From: Planctomycetota bacterium
GTDB taxonomy: Bacteria; Planctomycetota; Phycisphaerae; Sedimentisphaerales; Anaerobacaceae
DNA length: 5,445 nucleotides
Assembly: GCA_017885385.1 (NCBI GenBank)
Contig: JAFNGF010000397.1
Location: forward strand, 1 to 5,445
Direction: 5' to 3'
Shown here: positions 1-5,325 of the stretch, piece by piece
Position numbering within the stretch: position 1 is the stretch's first letter
Layout: every line of letters begins with the position of its first letter
The notes under the pieces: generated by a model
The model's database searches: none
Seen by the model: the letters and a program-made list of their open reading frames with translations, nothing else
What the model was told of the DNA's origin: nothing
Translations under genes and position numbers: made by a program

Positions 1-24
1 ACGCCGGCACGGCGTCGGACCCCC

Positions 25-38
25 CGCAGTAAACTGCG
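25..38. repeat. Short perfect inverted repeat
   Basis: CGCAGT (25-30) is followed by two bases and then its exact reverse complement ACTGCG (33-38). In practice this is a 5-bp stem with a TAAA loop. Flanking C and G runs (20-24 and 41-43) could extend the stem with a small bulge. The left side, 19-30, matches 5185-5196 at 11 of 12 positions, and both copies are followed shortly by ACGGG, so the two may belong to one repeat family. Confidence 0.5.
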
Positions 39-54
39 ACGGGAGTGGCAGCCT

Positions 55-123
55 CAAGCCCTGGCCCTGCTCGTACACTCGTCTCGGCGGAGCGCCAAGC
101 CGTAGCCGGAGGGGCAGGGCTTG
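55..123. repeat. Long inverted repeat with 13-base arms
   Basis: The left arm at 55-67 (CAAGCCCTGGCCC) pairs with the right arm at 111-123 (GGGGCAGGGCTTG) at 12 of 13 positions. The 43-base interior contains a smaller CGGC...GCCG dyad. It starts 54 bases past the stop of the minus-strand permease gene, so it could stabilise the 3' end of that mRNA or be part of a dispersed palindromic element. No T tract follows on either strand, which argues against a simple intrinsic terminator. Confidence 0.5.
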
Positions 124-176
124 GAGATGGCGGCGTCCAGAGTCAGCTAAACACGTACAAATTGCGGGGCTAAATA

Positions 177-1760
177 TTAGGATTTGTTGTTCGGATCGGT
201 ACTTTTTGCCGGGTCGCCGTGTGCCGGCGAGACCGCCGAGCGAACATCCTGGCGCGCGGCAACTTTTTGCTGACGCTGTGCGACCGTGGGCATATAGGGT
301 GACAGAGCTGCTATGCCGGCCCACGCCAACAAACACGAGGCGACGCCCACGATTGCGCCCACCTTCAGCCACTCTCCGAAATGCACATGTGCGCGGTAGC
401 GTTTCTCGAGCATCCCCAAGGCCACAATGTTGGCGGTAGAGCCGATCATTGTGATATTGCCGCCCAGGCACGTCCCATGCAGCAACGCCCACAATAGGGG
501 CGTTTGTTGCAGCTTGTCAACGATTGGCATAAATGCCGCCACGAATACGATGTTGTCCACGAAAGCCGAACCCATCGCCGAGATGCCAATAATTACCGGC
601 GTTAGAACCGACAGCCGATCACCGAAGACCTGCTGAAAATAGCCGGCAATTTCCTCGGTGACACGTGTTTCTTGCAGGGTGCCAGCTTTGGCAAAGAGCA
701 TCATAAAGAATAGAAGCGTCCACCAGTCGACCTCGGATTCGATGTAGTGCCGACACCGCTGGTGACGCCAGAGCATCAGAAGGCCTGCTATGACCAGCGG
801 TGCAACAATCAGCACGGTATTCGGGGCAAGCCCAAGGTATACCTCCAGGTGATGGTGCAGTGCGATAAAGCATATCGTACCAGCCAGAATGCCAAGACCT
901 CGCTTGTAGGGAACCTGCACCAGTGGGCCTAAGCCCAACCCCAAGTCTCGCCTTGCTGCAAGACGCTCCGAAAGAAGGCGAATCTCTGCCCTGAAGTACC
1001 ACATAAGTATGATTAGCGAAACCGTGAGTGTCACTAACATTATTGGGAACGACCAGGTCAGAAAGTCGATAAAGCTAAGAGGCGGCGAGGCGTTTTGCCC
1101 TATCAGGATTCCAACGGGGTTGCCGAGCATTGTGCCGCTCGAGCCGATGTTTGTGCCTAGCACAGCAATGATTACAAAGGGAACCGGACGCACCTTCAGC
1201 GTGTCGCAGACCTGGAATATCAGCGTGGCAATAAATACGATGGAGGTAACCTCGTCGACGGCGCAGGCCATAAATGCTCCCAGGAATACGATAATAACAA
1301 CAAACATCGGACCGGTGATGCCGTGAATCGCAATGACGCTCTGGATAATCCAGGTGAAAAGTCCAAGGTCCTTGAGCACGCCAACAATGACCATCATACC
1401 GACCAGAAACAGGATTACATCCAGCTTACATTCGCGAATAAACATCGGCAGCGTTAGGACATTGGTACCCATTAGCGCACCAATCCCGAGAAACGCTATG
1501 GCCAAGCGATACTGCCAAAATAGCAGGGTGGCCATTATTACCATAATAAAAACCGAGCAGGAGATTACCTGCTGGCGGTTCAGCCCCAATGAATGCGCCA
1601 GCAATCCTATCGCAGCGCTGACGCCGAGCATAATAAGGACACAGACGACAGTTCTGACTACGGGCTTTTTCGCCTCTACCCCTCGCCTGAGCGACTCGAC
1701 CCACCCGGTCGAGGCCTGAGCTGAGCTTGTCGAATGGGTCTCGCTGAGGTCAGTATCCAT
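177..1760 (-). CDS. SLC13/ArsB/NhaD-type permease (ion transporter superfamily)
   Basis: This is a 527-residue polytopic inner-membrane transporter with roughly 11 to 13 hydrophobic segments between residues 36 and 487. It shows the two-fold repeated signature of the ion transporter superfamily (CitMHS, ArsB, NhaD, SLC13). The first half has A-x-D-E-V-T-S at about 167-173 and a glycine/asparagine-rich re-entrant segment, GTNIGSSGTMLGNPVG, at 202-217. The second half has SAFVDNIVF at 398-406 and GGNITMIGSTANIV at 433-446. A cytoplasmic loop rich in Arg and Leu (257-287) separates the halves. The substrate cannot be read from sequence: Na+/H+ exchange, dicarboxylate, sulfate and other anions are all found in this superfamily. 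The start at 1760 follows the upstream regulator's stop by only 3 bases, with GGGAA just upstream, so the two genes are probably translationally coupled. The hydrophilic N-terminal leader (residues 1-33) and the 40-residue C-terminal tail are not family-conserved, and part of the leader is encoded by a palindromic repeat. Confidence 0.9.
   Translation of the reverse strand: MDTDLSETHSTSSAQASTGWVESLRRGVEAKKPVVRTVVCVLIMLGVSAAIGLLAHSLGLNRQQVISCSVFIMVIMATLLFWQYRLAIAFLGIGALMGTNVLTLPMFIRECKLDVILFLVGMMVIVGVLKDLGLFTWIIQSVIAIHGITGPMFVVIIVFLGAFMACAVDEVTSIVFIATLIFQVCDTLKVRPVPFVIIAVLGTNIGSSGTMLGNPVGILIGQNASPPLSFIDFLTWSFPIMLVTLTVSLIILMWYFRAEIRLLSERLAARRDLGLGLGPLVQVPYKRGLGILAGTICFIALHHHLEVYLGLAPNTVLIVAPLVIAGLLMLWRHQRCRHYIESEVDWWTLLFFMMLFAKAGTLQETRVTEEIAGYFQQVFGDRLSVLTPVIIGISAMGSAFVDNIVFVAAFMPIVDKLQQTPLLWALLHGTCLGGNITMIGSTANIVALGMLEKRYRAHVHFGEWLKVGAIVGVASCLLAWAGIAALSPYMPTVAQRQQKVAARQDVRSAVSPAHGDPAKSTDPNNKS
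1685..1738. repeat. Palindromic repeat inside the permease N-terminal coding region
   Basis: This stretch contains a perfect 7-bp stem, CTCGACC (1695-1701) and GGTCGAG (1707-1713), with a 5-base loop. Direct copies of GCCTGAGC lie at 1685-1692 and 1714-1721, and a GAGCTTGTCGAATGGG segment ends it. Sequences of the GCTTGTCGAA type are, from memory, frequent as dispersed intergenic repeats in environmental bacterial genomes; this could not be searched here. The stretch is read in frame as permease residues 8-26, a low-complexity Ser/Thr/Ala-rich leader before the first membrane segment. Confidence 0.5.
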
Positions 1761-1763
1761 AGC

Positions 1764-2693
1764 TTATTCCCGAAGAATTTTGCTCAAGAAAGTTCCTAAC
1801 GAAACCACGCCGACGAGTTTGCGACCACGGATTACATAAGCCTGGTCGGCCCGTCGCCGGGTAATCTCCTTGGCTACTTGAACCGCCGGCGAGGTCTCCT
1901 GCACGGTTGCGTATTCGCTGGTCATTATCTCAGCCAGCCAGGTCTTGCTTTCTTTGCGCAGGATTGCTGCGAATGGCTCGAAATTCAGAACGGGCGTCAG
2001 GTCTTCCATCCAGAGGATATAGTCCGGCAGACAAACCCGCAACAGCTCATAGGTTGTTACCACACCAATCAGCTCGTCGTCCTTGTCTACAACGGGCAGC
2101 TCATTCAGCCCGTAGTGTACGAATAGGTCAATGGCCCGCTCCAGCGTATCCTGTTCCTGCAATTTGACTTTTACCGGCTCCATTATATCGGATGCCCGCA
2201 GATGGTCCGGAAGAATAATACGGCCTCTGTTGAAGAAGCTCCACACCTCCTGGGGCGAGGAGAGATTCGCCACCACGTCGGCTGTGGAAGGGTCCTGGCA
2301 AATCTTGGCAAGGGAGCTTATCGCCTGAAGGTACGCCCCCGGTGCAGCTTTTGGGACAAGGGTCAGGATTATGAGCTTGATCGGGTTGTCGGGACAACTG
2401 CGGCTGTATATTATGCCCTTCTTTGATGTTACCACCCCAACTACAATTGACTCGATTGCCTCCATTCGAGCGTGCGGCAGCGCGATACCGGGGCCGACGA
2501 TGGTCGGCATATCATTTTCGCGTTCCAGAACCGCTCGGTACGCCTGCTCTACATTTCCGATCCCGTGCTCGTAACCCAACAGCCGAAGCAGATCCATTAA
2601 TATAGCGTCACGGTCCGTCTGCTCGGTCTGACACATCACATGAGATGGACGAAAAAGCGATGAAAACTCCATCTGGTTGTTCTTGCGAGGCAT
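1764..2693 (-). CDS. PTS EIIA-like (fructose/Ntr type) domain fused to a CBS pair
   Basis: This is a 309-residue soluble protein with no signal peptide or membrane segment. Residues about 8-157 form a PTS EIIA type-2 (fructose/mannitol/Ntr) domain. The phospho-acceptor motif GPGIALPHAR is intact at 67-76, with His74 as the predicted phosphorylated residue. Two CBS domains follow at about 167-220 (ASDIME through IGVVTTYELL) and 251-307 (AEIMTS through VGVVSLGTFL), separated by a roughly 30-residue linker. CBS pairs commonly bind adenine nucleotides. No sugar permease, HPr or Enzyme I gene is present here, and the protein is encoded 3 bases upstream of an SLC13-type permease. The likely role is therefore regulatory, sensing phosphotransfer and energy state to control that transporter, rather than sugar uptake; this is inference. 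The ATG at 2693 is preceded by GGAAAATAGGT, a weak Shine-Dalgarno. Met8 is a less likely alternative start. Confidence 0.88.
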   Translation of the reverse strand: MPRKNNQMEFSSLFRPSHVMCQTEQTDRDAILMDLLRLLGYEHGIGNVEQAYRAVLERENDMPTIVGPGIALPHARMEAIESIVVGVVTSKKGIIYSRSCPDNPIKLIILTLVPKAAPGAYLQAISSLAKICQDPSTADVVANLSSPQEVWSFFNRGRIILPDHLRASDIMEPVKVKLQEQDTLERAIDLFVHYGLNELPVVDKDDELIGVVTTYELLRVCLPDYILWMEDLTPVLNFEPFAAILRKESKTWLAEIMTSEYATVQETSPAVQVAKEITRRRADQAYVIRGRKLVGVVSLGTFLSKILRE

Positions 2694-2936
2694 AACCTAT
2701 TTTCCAATGTCGCGGCATGAAGTGTCATTTCTGAAGCGATGATCCAAATGCCAGCGCGGTTCCGGCTGCGCGGGCGCCCATATACACTTCACGACACGCA
2801 CTTGACGAACAATTCGGTAAAGCTTAGCGGATTCATTCGGAAATTGCAACTATTTCAATGCTTTGAAGTGCCGCCAATTCATTGGACAAGCCCTATATTA
2901 TTCCTTATCATAGTCACGGGTGTTGGCCGTGTGCTA

Positions 2937-2968
2937 AGTATGCCCAGATACTCTGCGGATGTATACTC
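2937..2968 (+). promoter_or_regulatory. Candidate operator upstream of the sulfatase
   Basis: AGTAT (2937-2941) and ATACT (2948-2952) form a perfect dyad with a 6-base spacer. ATACTC is then repeated directly at 2948-2953 and 2963-2968, a 15-base period. The cluster sits 27-59 bases upstream of the sulfatase start, between the best promoter candidate and the ribosome binding site, where a repressor or activator could act. No regulator is identified, and short AT-rich repeats can arise by chance. Confidence 0.25.
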
Positions 2969-2979
2969 GAAACAACAAT

Positions 2980-2988
2980 AGGAAAGGA
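2980..2988 (+). promoter_or_regulatory. Ribosome binding site that fixes the sulfatase start
   Basis: AGGAAAGGA ends 7 bases before the ATG at 2996 and gives a strong Shine-Dalgarno match (AAAGGA). It decides in favour of this start over an in-frame TTG at 2882, which would add 38 residues ahead of the twin-arginine signal. Confidence 0.7.
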
Positions 2989-2995
2989 CGCGGAA

Positions 2996-4534
2996 ATGGC
3001 GAAACAAACAAGAAGGCAATTCCTCAAAAGCATCGGCTGCGCGGTGGCTTCGGGCGGAGCGATGTCACTGCTGCCCGGTTGTACCAGCATTGCCCAAACG
3101 CTGGGGGCGGAAAAAAAACCGCCCAACATCATATATATTATGACCGACGACCACGCTGCGCACGCCATAAGCTGCTACGGCAGCAAAATCAATAAAACGC
3201 CGAATCTGGATCGCATCGCCAGAGAAGGCATGCGATTTGCCAACTGTTTCTGCACCAATTCCATCTGTGCACCCAGCCGGGCGGTAATCCTGACCGGCAA
3301 ATACAGCCACATCAACGGCGTAATTGACAACGCAAAGGAATTCGACGGCAGCCAGCAGACCTTCCCCAAACTGCTGCAGAAAGCCGGTTACGAAACCGCC
3401 GTCATCGGCAAGTGGCACCTCAAGACCGACCCGACCGGCTTTGATTACTGGAACATTCTGCCCGGCCAGGGAGTGTACTACAACCCAATTATGATCGAGA
3501 TGGGCCAAAAGAAAAAATACGCCGGCTATGTTACGGATATAATCACCGACCATTGCCTGAATTGGCTGAAAGAACGTACGCCCGATAAGCCATTCTGCCT
3601 GATGTACCACCACAAAGCTCCGCATCGAGAATGGGAGCCGGCGCCCAAATACCTGACCTTATACGATGATGTCACGATCCCTGAGCCGCCGACTCTATTC
3701 GATGACTACTCCAACCGGGGGCGAGCAGCAAAGGAGCAGGATATGACCATCGAAAAGACGATGAACGATAGAGACGTGAAACTGGTCGCTCCGAAAAATC
3801 TGACGCCCGAACAGAAAAAACTCTGGGACGCCGCTTACGAGCCCAAAAACGAGGCCTTTCGTAAGGCAAATCTCCAGGGCAAAGACCTGGTTCGCTGGAA
3901 GTATCAGAGATACATCAAAGACTATCTGCGGTGCATTGCCTCGGTCGATGACAACGTTGGGCGGATGCTCGATTACCTCGATGAGGCCGGCCTGGCAGAT
4001 AATACCGTTGTGATTTACGCCTCCGACCAGGGTTTCTACCTGGGCGATCACGGCTGGTTCGATAAGCGGTTTATGTATGAAGAGTCGCTGCGGATGCCGC
4101 TTTTGGTGCGATATCCGAAGGAAATCAAGCCCGGCTCGGTCAACAACGATATTGTCATGAACCTGGACTTTGCGCCGACCTTTTTGGATTTTGCCGGCGT
4201 TTCTAAACCAGCCGACGTGCAAGGCCGCTCCATACGCACGCTGCTGCAGGGCAAAACGCCCAAAAATTGGCGTAAATCTATGTATTATCACTATTACGAG
4301 TATCCGGCGGTGCACAGCGCCAAGCGCCACTACGGCGTGCGGACCGAACGCTACAAGCTGATACACTTCTACAACGACATCGACGAGTGGGAGCTGTACG
4401 ACCTGCAAAAAGACCCGGACGAGCTGAATAATATCTACAACGACCCGGCTTACCCCGATGTGGTCAAGCAGCTAAAGGCGGAGCTCTCGCGGCTGCGTGA
4501 GGAATTCAAAGACGATACCGGTGCTCCAGTTTAG
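2996..4534 (+). CDS. Tat-exported lipoprotein sulfatase, N-acetylglucosamine-6-sulfatase-like
   Basis: This 512-residue type I sulfatase hydrolyses sulfate esters, probably on a sulfated glycan. It begins with a twin-arginine signal (TRRQFLKSIG, Arg6-Arg7) that ends in a lipobox, LLPGC, with Cys29 as the predicted lipidated residue, so it is likely anchored in the envelope. The alkaline-phosphatase-like fold shows metal-binding Asp51-Asp52 (MTDDH), the formylglycine signature CAPSRAVILTGK starting at Cys91, GKWHL at 138-142, HHKAPH at 205-210, and SDQG at 343-346 with Asp344. A C-terminal subdomain (about 425-505) contains YHYYEYPAVHSAKRHYG and YNDIDEWELYDL. From memory, the overall pattern, including REWEP, DYSNRG and the C-terminal block, resembles bacterial N-acetylglucosamine-6-O-sulfatases of SulfAtlas group S1_11; that subgroup is inference. 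The Cys-type signature requires a formylglycine-generating enzyme, which is not in this window. Length is normal and no lesion is seen. Confidence 0.93.
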   Translation: MAKQTRRQFLKSIGCAVASGGAMSLLPGCTSIAQTLGAEKKPPNIIYIMTDDHAAHAISCYGSKINKTPNLDRIAREGMRFANCFCTNSICAPSRAVILTGKYSHINGVIDNAKEFDGSQQTFPKLLQKAGYETAVIGKWHLKTDPTGFDYWNILPGQGVYYNPIMIEMGQKKKYAGYVTDIITDHCLNWLKERTPDKPFCLMYHHKAPHREWEPAPKYLTLYDDVTIPEPPTLFDDYSNRGRAAKEQDMTIEKTMNDRDVKLVAPKNLTPEQKKLWDAAYEPKNEAFRKANLQGKDLVRWKYQRYIKDYLRCIASVDDNVGRMLDYLDEAGLADNTVVIYASDQGFYLGDHGWFDKRFMYEESLRMPLLVRYPKEIKPGSVNNDIVMNLDFAPTFLDFAGVSKPADVQGRSIRTLLQGKTPKNWRKSMYYHYYEYPAVHSAKRHYGVRTERYKLIHFYNDIDEWELYDLQKDPDELNNIYNDPAYPDVVKQLKAELSRLREEFKDDTGAPV

Positions 4535-5094
4535 CGGGTTATCAATTCGCCCGTTGCCTTGTTCCATCTGGTCGTGCGCAGGTTCATCCGATGAGCTTTG
4601 CCGTGGCAGTCAGTACAGTATCTGACCTCGCCCCCGTCGGCAGAAACAGAATCTCCGCTGCGCCGGTCAAAGACAGTTTCTGCCCCGGCAAGAACAATCT
4701 CGTGGGCCTCCACACCGCTGATTCCGCCCCTGGGGTGACACATCATGCAGGTCGGATTGATCTTTGCCTTGGTGTACATAATCTCGGGCGGCGTAATATT
4801 TGCCTCGTCGGAGCGGTGACGCGGGGACTCGCCGTGACACCTTTCGCAGCCGATACCCGCTAATTCATGGTTAAGAACGAGCTCTTCGCCGTCGAAATCC
4901 TGGTGACAGACATTGCAGAAAGGATTGGCCACGAATTTTTCGCCGGCTTGGGAATAATAATCGCCGCCGCTCTGCCGGCCGGCCGTAGTCTCAGCACTGT
5001 CTTTTTCAAAAGAGCAGCTTGCTGCAAAAATCAGCGGCAAACTGCTCATTATAAGCGCAGCTATTGTCATGCGGGTCGCCGCCGCATTCCTCAT
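4531..5094 (-). CDS. Small exported tetrahaem cytochrome c
   Basis: This 187-residue protein has an N-terminal signal (hydrophobic residues about 9-25) ending in AASC, so Cys27 is a probable lipidation site and the protein likely sits in the cell envelope. Four covalent haem motifs are present: CNVCH (60-64), CERCH (83-87), CMMCH (116-120) and CTDCH (160-164). Outside these motifs there are exactly four histidines (76, 93, 131, 168), enough for bis-histidine ligation of every haem. The expected role is electron transfer; the partner is unknown, and no catalytic subunit is recognisable nearby. It resembles the doubled-CXXCH type of small multihaem proteins more than a named oxidoreductase. The start at 5094 has AGGGA about 9 bases upstream; Met9 is possible but leaves a poorer signal n-region. 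The gene is convergent with the sulfatase and their 3' ends overlap by 4 bases. Confidence 0.88.
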   Translation of the reverse strand: MRNAAATRMTIAALIMSSLPLIFAASCSFEKDSAETTAGRQSGGDYYSQAGEKFVANPFCNVCHQDFDGEELVLNHELAGIGCERCHGESPRHRSDEANITPPEIMYTKAKINPTCMMCHPRGGISGVEAHEIVLAGAETVFDRRSGDSVSADGGEVRYCTDCHGKAHRMNLRTTRWNKATGELITR

Positions 5095-5108
5095 ATTCTA
5101 CATCCCTG

Positions 5109-5121
5109 TTTGATACTCAAA
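5109..5121. promoter_or_regulatory. Inverted repeat just upstream of the cytochrome gene
   Basis: TTTGA (5109-5113), three bases, then TCAAA (5117-5121) form a perfect dyad centred about 21 bases upstream of the cytochrome start. It overlaps the expected 5' leader or promoter region, so it could be an operator or a small mRNA hairpin. It does not match the FNR consensus TTGAT-N4-ATCAA. No regulator can be named. Confidence 0.25.
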
Positions 5122-5151
5122 TTGCGATTTCGAGCTTCGGCCCACGTTTAG

Positions 5152-5241
5152 CCGTCGCCTGCTACTCTGCGAAGCGGCGCTTCCACCCTCCGCAGTGCTA
5201 CGGAGGACGGGTCGCTGCGAAGCACGAGGATACGGCGACGG
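5152..5241. repeat. Composite palindromic non-coding element (REP/MITE-like)
   Basis: The 90-base stretch is bounded by perfect 8-base inverted repeats, CCGTCGCC (5152-5159) and GGCGACGG (5234-5241). Inside are two further hairpins: GAAGC-GGC-GCTTC at 5171-5183, and CCTCCG/CGGAGG at 5187-5192 and 5201-5206 with an 8-base loop. CTGCGAAGC is repeated directly at 5167-5175 and 5215-5223. It lies between the partial minus-strand gene and the cytochrome gene, and no clear target-site duplication flanks it. This nested structure is typical of small non-autonomous or dispersed intergenic repeats. Whether other copies exist cannot be judged from one window, apart from a short match near the left edge (19-43). 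Confidence 0.55.
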
Positions 5242-5325
5242 TTGAGCACTCGCCCAGCAAACTCGGCACACCAGAGATATTTTCGGTATAGTATCCCGGC
5301 GTTCTTTCGACCTTGAGCAAGCCGG

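Larger units (their letters stand above)
1..176. other. Non-coding, palindrome-rich flank downstream of the permease gene
   Basis: No convincing reading frame covers this stretch on either strand. It lies downstream of the minus-strand permease gene, whose stop is at 177-179. It is dense in short inverted repeats: ACGCC at 1-5 with GGCGT at 11-15, a perfect dyad at 25-38, and a long arm pair at 55-67 and 111-123. The hexamer GGCGTC appears at 11-16 and again at 132-137. None of the hairpins is followed by a T tract in the minus direction, so I do not call an intrinsic terminator. The style suggests a dispersed repeat or the remnant of one, but copies elsewhere in the genome cannot be seen from here. 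Confidence 0.55.
2694..2995. promoter_or_regulatory. Divergent intergenic region with candidate promoters and operators
   Basis: This 302-base gap lies between the start codons of the minus-strand EIIA-CBS gene and the plus-strand sulfatase gene, so both promoters should be here. For the sulfatase the best sigma70-like match I see is TTGGAC (2882-2887), 18 bases, then TATCAT (2906-2911); the -35 is poor. For the minus strand only a weak pair (TCGTCA, 18 bases, TATATG) is visible around 2780-2809. TGAAGTGT at 2718-2725 and its reverse complement ACACTTCA at 2784-2791 form an 8-base inverted repeat. Smaller dyads lie at 2840-2856 (GAAAT/ATTTC), 2854-2867 (TTCAA/TTGAA) and 2937-2952 (AGTAT/ATACT). 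No open frame here looks real. Confidence 0.4.

Noticed and set aside
619..1002. Minus-strand open frame (127 codons) inside the permease gene.
   Set aside because: Alternate frame of a clear membrane transporter, with no domain of its own.
2882..2995. In-frame N-terminal extension of the sulfatase from a TTG codon (38 residues).
   Set aside because: It would bury the twin-arginine signal, and a strong AAAGGA ribosome binding site sits 7 bases before the ATG at 2996.
3065..3625. Antisense open frame (186 codons) across the sulfatase N-terminal half.
   Set aside because: Shadow of the sulfatase frame, with no recognisable domain or credible translation signal.
3695..4408. Long antisense open frame (237 codons) inside the sulfatase gene.
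   Set aside because: It mirrors a well-supported sulfatase coding sequence; its translation shows no recognisable domain and it has no independent support.
5109..5122. FNR/CRP-like site upstream of the cytochrome.
   Set aside because: The dyad TTTGA-N3-TCAAA has the wrong half-site and spacing for TTGAT-N4-ATCAA, so only a generic inverted repeat is reported.
5296..5325. Possible terminator hairpin (CCGGC/GCCGG) after the partial gene.
   Set aside because: Only a 5-bp stem with a 20-base loop and no T tract on the minus strand.
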